A stretch of 64,000 nt of DNA from Congeria kusceri (taxonomy: Eukaryota > Mollusca > Bivalvia > Myida > Dreissenidae). Positions 60,288 through 64,000 of the stretch are shown piece by piece (the first letter of the stretch is position 1; every line of letters starts with the position of its first letter). The translations under genes were made by a program, and so were the position numbers. The stretch spans positions 56,421,681 to 56,485,680 of the forward strand of contig CM051025.1 in the NCBI GenBank assembly GCA_027627225.1. Direction: 5' to 3'. The notes beneath the pieces are model-generated. The model saw only the letters and a program-made list of their open reading frames with translations. It was not told the origin of the DNA and ran no database searches.

Positions 60288-60519
60288 GGTGTAAATCCTC
60301 AGTAGGCAATCCGTTTGGCGTAAATCCCCAGTAGGCAATCCGTTTGGTGTAAATCCTCAGTAGGCAATCCGTGTGGTGTAAATCCTCAGTAGGCAATCCG
60401 TTTGGTGTAAATCCTCAGTAGGCAAACCGTTTGGTGTAAATCCTCATTAGGCAATCCGTTTGGTGTAAATCCTCAGTAGGCAATCCGTTTGGTGTAAATC
60501 CCCAGTAGGCAATCCGTTT
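60288..60519. repeat. 29-bp tandem repeat, 8 copies
   Basis: Eight back-to-back units GGTGTAAATCCTCAGTAGGC + AATCCGTTT with few substitutions (CCCAG for CTCAG, GTGT for GTTT, one CATTAG). There are no spacers. Confidence 0.95.
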
Positions 60520-61725
60520 GGTTCGCTGATGAAGCTCAAGGGCTCCAATTTCTCAACTTATCTTAAGGAAAACCTGCTTAAGTCGCTTATATCATCAATC
60601 AAATTTATTAATTTAAAATTCATATTACAACACAATATATTATTCATTGTGATTATCTGACAAACAATTTGCATTCAAAATGTATTTTTTTCTGTACAAC
60701 ATTATTTATGAACAAATTATCGCAATATGAAAATAGTGAGCTTAAGCTTATCATGTTGTAACAAAATTAAGAATTTTCGAGAAATCAGGGGCTGATTACT
60801 GTGTTTGTGGTAAAGGGATTATGTCATCGAAAAGGGCCTCAAGGGGGCAATTTCTTGAACACAGCTGAAACTAAAATAATATACTGCCATAAAATAACGG
60901 TAACAACAGGGTAATTATGATGGGGAACGAGTGTACGCATTCTGAGATAAAAATAAATTAATAATAACGATCGTGTTTGTTTTGCCCTTCTCATGTTTAC
61001 AATTTGAGGTCAGAATAGTGAGTATAGTGTTTAATCATTGTTTACAAAGGATTCATTACCAAGCAGAACAGCGCTGTTGGATCAAGCATTGTTTTTTTTT
61101 TGCTAATTTTTTTTAATCAAATATTTTATTGTGTATTATAGTATTTATTTTTTATTCAATAGCAAATAACTTTGTATAGATCATTTCTATCATATAATAT
61201 CATTTACGGTGCAAAAGAAAGCCTTTTTTCGTTGATATAGTCCATTTAACGTGTTGAATATTAGAACTAAATATGAACACCAATTTGTTTAACTTTCACC
61301 AAAACACACACATCATATATAATTGATTACGTTTTTCCTCAGTACGATTTATAACAAATACTTGGTTTGATTGCTGGTCGAATTAAAATCATTGAAAATC
61401 AGACAAGAGATGGGTTATTCCGTGTTATATAGTGCCTTAAGCATGAAGACGTTCTGTACCTCTTTTATATTGTTAGTTGAATAAGAAAACAATGTATCAT
61501 AGTTTGTACACAGCTGTTATTAAGTCTAACAGTTTACTGACTTCAACATATAAACTTAAAGTTTTGTCTAAATCCTTACATAAAATAATATTTTACCATA
61601 AGATACCATGAACACTAAATAACACGTGAAAAACTAATATTATCCCACTTTTTTGCCTTGAAATATAATTATATAAGTACATGTTATTTACAACATTATA
61701 ATTTTATTGTACCTGTTTTAATAAT

Positions 61726-63470
61726 TTTCGACATTCACAGATTTTTTCAGCTGGTAAGTGGGTTTTAATATCTTTTTCGAAAATTGAAACGTGCCTATTG
61801 TGTGGTCCTGTGATTAAACTACACTGTTTTTTTTTATTTCCGCTTCGTAGTTGCTAGAATAAAAGAGTTATTGAAGTCATTATGTACTATGATGTACTAT
61901 GATGTTTGTTTACATTTCTGAAAACGGTTAATTTTTAGTTTGTGAGTTGTTTAAGAGACGCTATAGGATGTTATGGTATATATCTTCGCTGTTTTAGTGT
62001 GGAAAATAACCATATTTAGAATTTATTTGCATTTGCACCACATCTGGGGCTAATACGACCGAAAACAAACTGGTTGCTGCACATTTTGGCACCCAATAAT
62101 AGGTTTATGCCCATTTGTACAAAGAGTAATATGTTTAAATGTAAATAAACTGCCATAAGTCAGGACAGTATAATATTCAGTGTAAACATATATATCGTTT
62201 TCAACGTTACTAATACATGTTAACTCAATATTTCCTCAAAACCAGTAGCACATGTTTACAGATTCTGTGAACAAGAACCATATCCATTTCCGGAATCAAA
62301 TACAGCAAATTCCAACTACACCTGCATCGACCATGCCGGAAGAAGCTCAGAAGAAGACATTGTGTATTCATGAAGAACAGGCAACATATGTTTGCTACAT
62401 CATACAATGGGAATCTAATTAAATGAATTTTGTACTTATTGTACAAAATAAAAGCGCGTATTTGAGTTGTTTTGTTTTATTATGCATATTTACTGTACGC
62501 AATAGGGAATAACATAATTGAACAGCACAGTAAATGGTATATGTTCATTATTTAATATTATATATTAATTTAACATGTGATTTTGAATTAACTCAATTAA
62601 ATAACAAAACAGAACAAATCAGAATTTGATTACCCCATAGGATTATAATGATACAACATGCAAAATGCTTATGAACAGTGAACAGATCTGAAAAGGAACA
62701 AATACATACATATATATGGAACGACTAGTTTTAGTATCATATTATAGTACAATTTTCTATTTATACAATCAAAAATCTACAAAAAAATAAATATGTAATA
62801 TACTAATCAAATGACAAAAATAAGAGTATTAATACCAATCAATTATTTTCAATACAAAAAATAATGTTCTGTGTATGTATATTTACCCTTAGACATTATA
62901 TATGAATAACAGATACTCATAAATGCTTCTGATGATAACAATACGATGTAAAGACAGACTTCTAAATATGTTTACACACCGAATCACGTTTCTGATACGA
63001 TGGTTTATGTGTCACATTGTTAATACACTTTGTATACACCGAACATGTTTCTAGTCCTCATTATGTCCCCTTTTCAGTTGGGTTCTGACCTTTGTGAAAT
63101 GTTTGTGCATGTAGACTCGAACGCAGCCAATTTTCGCGAACGCATAACCGACTTTCTTTCTGTTGTATGTGCAATGTAGTAAACTGTAAACAGAATTAAT
63201 TAAATTATCAGAAATCAATTGAACATACATGCACATATACATTTAATTAAAGTCAATAACAATCATTGTGTTCCAGCGTTAAACAATCCAATTTAGTACC
63301 ATCGGCACTGCCAGTTCATAATTACTTGCATAACTTTTTTATGCTAGCAGCTACGAAGCTGAAATAAAAACCGAGTGTAGTTTAATCACAGGCCCACATA
63401 AAAGGCAAGTTTTAACTTGGGAAAATAATATTAAAACCCACTTACCAGCTGAACGAATCTTCGAATGTCC
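61726..63470. repeat. Pair of inverted repeats of about 150 bp, 1.4 kb apart
   Basis: The arm at 61726-61880 (CAGCTGGTAAGTGGGTTTTA, GTGATTAAACTACACT, GCTTCGTAG(T/C)TGCTAG) matches the reverse complement of 63315-63470. The sequence between is AT-rich and includes the candidate exon at 62262. It could be the ends of a non-autonomous transposon or an inverted duplication of a gene piece. Confidence 0.8.
62262..62422 (+). CDS. Weak candidate terminal exon
   Basis: Follows an acceptor-like ATGTTTACAG and reads 53 codons (SVNKNHIHFRNQ..., TMPEEAQKKT..., IIQWESN) to TAA at 62420-62422, with AATAAA at 62447-62452. It joins in phase with a donor-like CAGCTG|GTAAGT at 61753 in the left inverted-repeat arm. 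No start exon or family was recognised, and another frame is also partly open, so this may be chance. Confidence 0.25.
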
Positions 63471-64000
63471 CATTAAAATGTGCATTTAGACAGCCATATT
63501 GATTACTCGATGCAAATGCCTCACTTAAAAATTACGCGATACCAAATACGTTCATCCCACTGTATGTATTCCAAGGATACGTACATCAGTATATTACGAT
63601 ATTGCAATTACGACCACATTTAATTCATTATTATTGGCCGTGCAAATTGAGTTTTAACAAAAACTGAATTAGACAAAATTACCAAAAAGATATCAAGGAA
63701 ATATTAATATATTGTTACGAATTCTTTATACCAGTCATTTTAACCAAGGAACATGTCCCTAACATGATATGTGTCTAATATCCTTAAAAGCAAGTGATAT
63801 TACCAGAAAATCATTCTGTAAGCCGTGTACGAGGATGTTGCTTCATTTTGCACAGGTTTGTTGGTCACACTTACGATGGTTTACTCACTTGTCCTTGCGT
63901 TCACACTGTTCACACGTATAATAAAACATGGGATAGTGACATACCTAGAAAACCTTCAGCAAGATTAGCACAACATTAGTATGAAATCACGCAACTGTTA
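62455..64000. other. No gene recognised
   Basis: AT-rich sequence. Apart from the right inverted-repeat arm at 63315-63470, no supported feature was found. Confidence 0.4.

Noticed and set aside
60288..60519. Regular 29-bp repeats that could suggest a CRISPR array
   Set aside because: Units are directly adjacent with no spacers, and the context is a eukaryotic genome; it is a simple satellite.

Overview
The window looks like nuclear DNA of an animal, most likely a bivalve mollusc. It is AT-rich and gene-poor, with short coding exons, GT-AG introns, TATA boxes, AATAAA signals, tRNA-derived SINEs, a non-LTR retrotransposon fragment, many hairpin MITEs and kilobase-scale satellites. Some dispersed repeats, such as the hairpin MITE ending in GTGGGAAAACC and the AAGGTCA-rich tandem satellites, are of a kind I associate with bivalve genomes. 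No search was run, so the clade is an inference.

Three spliced genes can be reconstructed base by base. Gene A (minus strand, 13686 to 6301, five exons, 218 aa) and gene B (plus strand, 22805 to 27975, four exons, 216 aa) are head-to-head paralogues. Both encode small secreted cysteine-rich proteins whose cysteine spacing (C-x8-C-x4-C ... C-x15-C-x13-C) matches the core of the stanniocalcin glycoprotein-hormone family. Gene A has an extra intron, and MITEs sit inside it. Gene C (minus strand, 52326 to 47365, four exons, 269 aa) encodes an unrecognised secreted protein. It has a ZP-N-like arrangement of four cysteines, an RSRSRR basic site and a hydrophobic C-terminal tail that suggests GPI anchoring. 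All splice phases in the three genes agree.

The rest is mostly repeats. From 1 to 6 kb there is a SINE, a broken coding fragment and a foldback element. Gene A intron 1 holds two adjacent minisatellites. The 9 kb between genes A and B carries a 0.45 kb direct duplication and two satellites (about 173 bp x3 and about 145 bp x10) rich in nuclear-receptor half-sites. From 31.7 to 38.9 kb there are several diverged copies of one non-coding segment; a 5'-truncated LINE with a 12-bp target-site duplication interrupts one copy, and another copy provides the empty site. A foldback element of about 850 bp lies at 41.5 to 42.4 kb. From 52.4 to 64 kb there are only MITEs, microsatellites, a 29-bp satellite and one weak candidate terminal exon between inverted repeats.

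The most notable features are the stanniocalcin-like pair with an intron difference, the duplicated 3' splice site at gene A exon 3, and the minisatellite of splice-donor-like units that forms the 3' end of gene C exon 2.
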